DNA from: Oikopleura dioica
Taxonomy: Eukaryota > Chordata > Appendicularia > Copelata > Oikopleuridae
NCBI GenBank assembly: GCA_907165135.1
Contig: OU015568.1
Coordinates: forward strand, 14,657,092-14,701,211
DNA length: 44,120 bases
Direction of reading: 5' to 3'
The first letter of the stretch is position 1. Every line of letters starts with the position of its first letter. A model generated the notes under the pieces. That model was not told the origin of the DNA. It ran no database searches and worked only from the letters and a program-made list of their open reading frames with translations. Shown piece after piece: positions 43,162 through 44,120 of this stretch. The position numbers were made by a program, and so were the translations under genes.

Positions 43162-44120
43162 ATGTCCGAAAAGAGAATTCGCATGACGATGGCCGAGAAA
43201 AAAAAGTATGCAGAGATTTTGGTGAAAGGTGCAAACAAAAGAAATGCTAAAAAGGCTGTAAATGAGCTCTATCGAAAAGAGCATGGACAAGATATTCCGA
43301 AATGTACATTTACAAACCTTTATAACAAAAGGTTTACGATCCTGTCATCGAAAACGAAGCACAAATACCAACTCACGCAGAAGAAATCTGCATCAATGCA
43401 AAAGCTCGAAGAAAAATCAAGCAACTATACCCGAAACGCCAATATAAAATGAGACTTCGTGGAGTCGCGAGATGGTTACGAAAAATGATCGATGAAAACT
43501 TCCCCGATGACAAAGAGATACAGGATCTATGTATTTCCAAACGCTTTGTCAAAAGAATAATACGTGACTATGGAAGAAAAACCTCCAAGAAAACTGATGT
43601 TATATTTCTCAGTGAAGAAGAGAAAAATTTCGAAATTCAGCGTTTACGATCCTGTCGTTCGAATTATCCATTGAGGTGAGGATTTGATAATTTATTTTTG
43701 AAATCATTAAATTATAGTGCTATTCTGAACTGTGACAAGACAGGCGTCAGCCGAGAGATTGACACGCGAAATCGTATCCTGCTTGGATCAGATGATCAAC
43801 TCTCGAAAATTGCTCATCAAAAGAGCGGTTTACATATATCCCGACAATCTCTGCGTTTGGGCCGCTAAAAGATTACCGCCCCGCAATCATAATAAGAAAT
43901 CAAGGAAGTAAATGGAAAGGCGCACCAAGAAAGCAGATAGAACGAGTGGCCAACCCAAACTTCGACAACTCCAAGCCCTCCTCCTCTAAAAATCTCAAAT
44001 TTCATGAAATAGAATTTCGAGATTTTAAAGGTAAATTGAAAAAACAAAGCTTATTAATTTTAAGATTTTCGACTATACTGGAATTCCTCCGCCTGGTGTA
44101 CAAGAGCGATATTTATTCTG
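43162..44120 (+). pseudogene. Decayed pogo/CENP-B-like transposase, cut by window end
   Basis: It starts at ATG 43162 with a basic MTMAEKKKYAEIL...NAKKAVNELYRK segment like the helix-turn-helix of pogo/CENP-B proteins. A second segment, ARRKIKQLYPKRQYKMRLRGVARWLRKMIDENFPDDKEI, lies in another frame, and across a 42-bp GT-AG intron at about 43677-43718 comes PLSAILNCDKTGVSREIDTRNR, resembling the N/DxDxTG start of the DDE_1 catalytic domain. The frame between parts 1 and 2 breaks at an A4 run (43327-43330). Further frame changes follow 43860, so the DDE domain is not intact. A 15-base repeat GTTTACGATCCTGTC occurs at about 43333 and 43642. No terminal repeats are visible because the window ends. 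Some of the breaks could be sequencing indels. Confidence 0.6.

Overview
The window reads as nuclear DNA of a very compact animal genome, most likely the larvacean tunicate Oikopleura dioica or a close relative. Conserved animal genes are packed with gaps of roughly 20 to 450 bp, most introns are only 30 to 60 bp with GT-AG ends, and most downstream cistrons begin with a splice-acceptor AG a few bases before the ATG. That arrangement is what spliced-leader operons look like. The species is inferred from these traits; no species-specific marker was read.

Layout. (1) 666-14920, minus strand: HMMR, a Schlafen AlbA-domain gene, a C2H2 zinc-finger gene, VPS33A, a TIMM21-like gene, an unknown membrane protein and PIGS, the last six spaced like one or two operons. 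VPS33A carries a 3.5-kb intron that holds an antisense zinc-finger gene with its own TATA box and poly(A) signal, a TTAA-flanked MITE, and a hAT-like MITE sitting exactly on the 5' splice site. (2) 14920-16060: a fold-back repeat and gene-free DNA. (3) 16062-21223, minus strand: CCT3, a doubtful small ORF, and an unknown protein rich in SUMO motifs whose about 2-kb intron holds a plus-strand gene. (4) 21677-38096, plus strand: TRMT61A, RP2, an unknown gene, CCT5, WDR7, TRIP13, ODR4, a mitochondrial cyclophilin, ZSWIM2 and GORAB, again operon-like. (5) 38361-42039: a minus-strand Ig-domain membrane protein and a divergent SGLT-type SLC5 transporter. (6) 42040-44120: a second TTAA-flanked C-tract MITE and a decayed pogo-like transposase running off the window.

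Functional themes: chaperonin subunits CCT3 and CCT5 lie on either side of one divergent promoter region. Membrane traffic and organelle genes (VPS33A, WDR7, GORAB, ODR4, RP2, PIGS, TIMM21-like) are mixed with cell-division, meiosis and germline genes (HMMR, TRIP13, ZSWIM2).

Quality warning: reading frames of several strongly conserved genes (CCT3, CCT5, WDR7, TRMT61A, probably GORAB and PIGS) are broken by single-base length changes in homopolymer runs. This points to uncorrected long-read indels rather than pseudogenes. Gene coordinates below span start to stop of the whole spliced gene; exon limits were read by eye.
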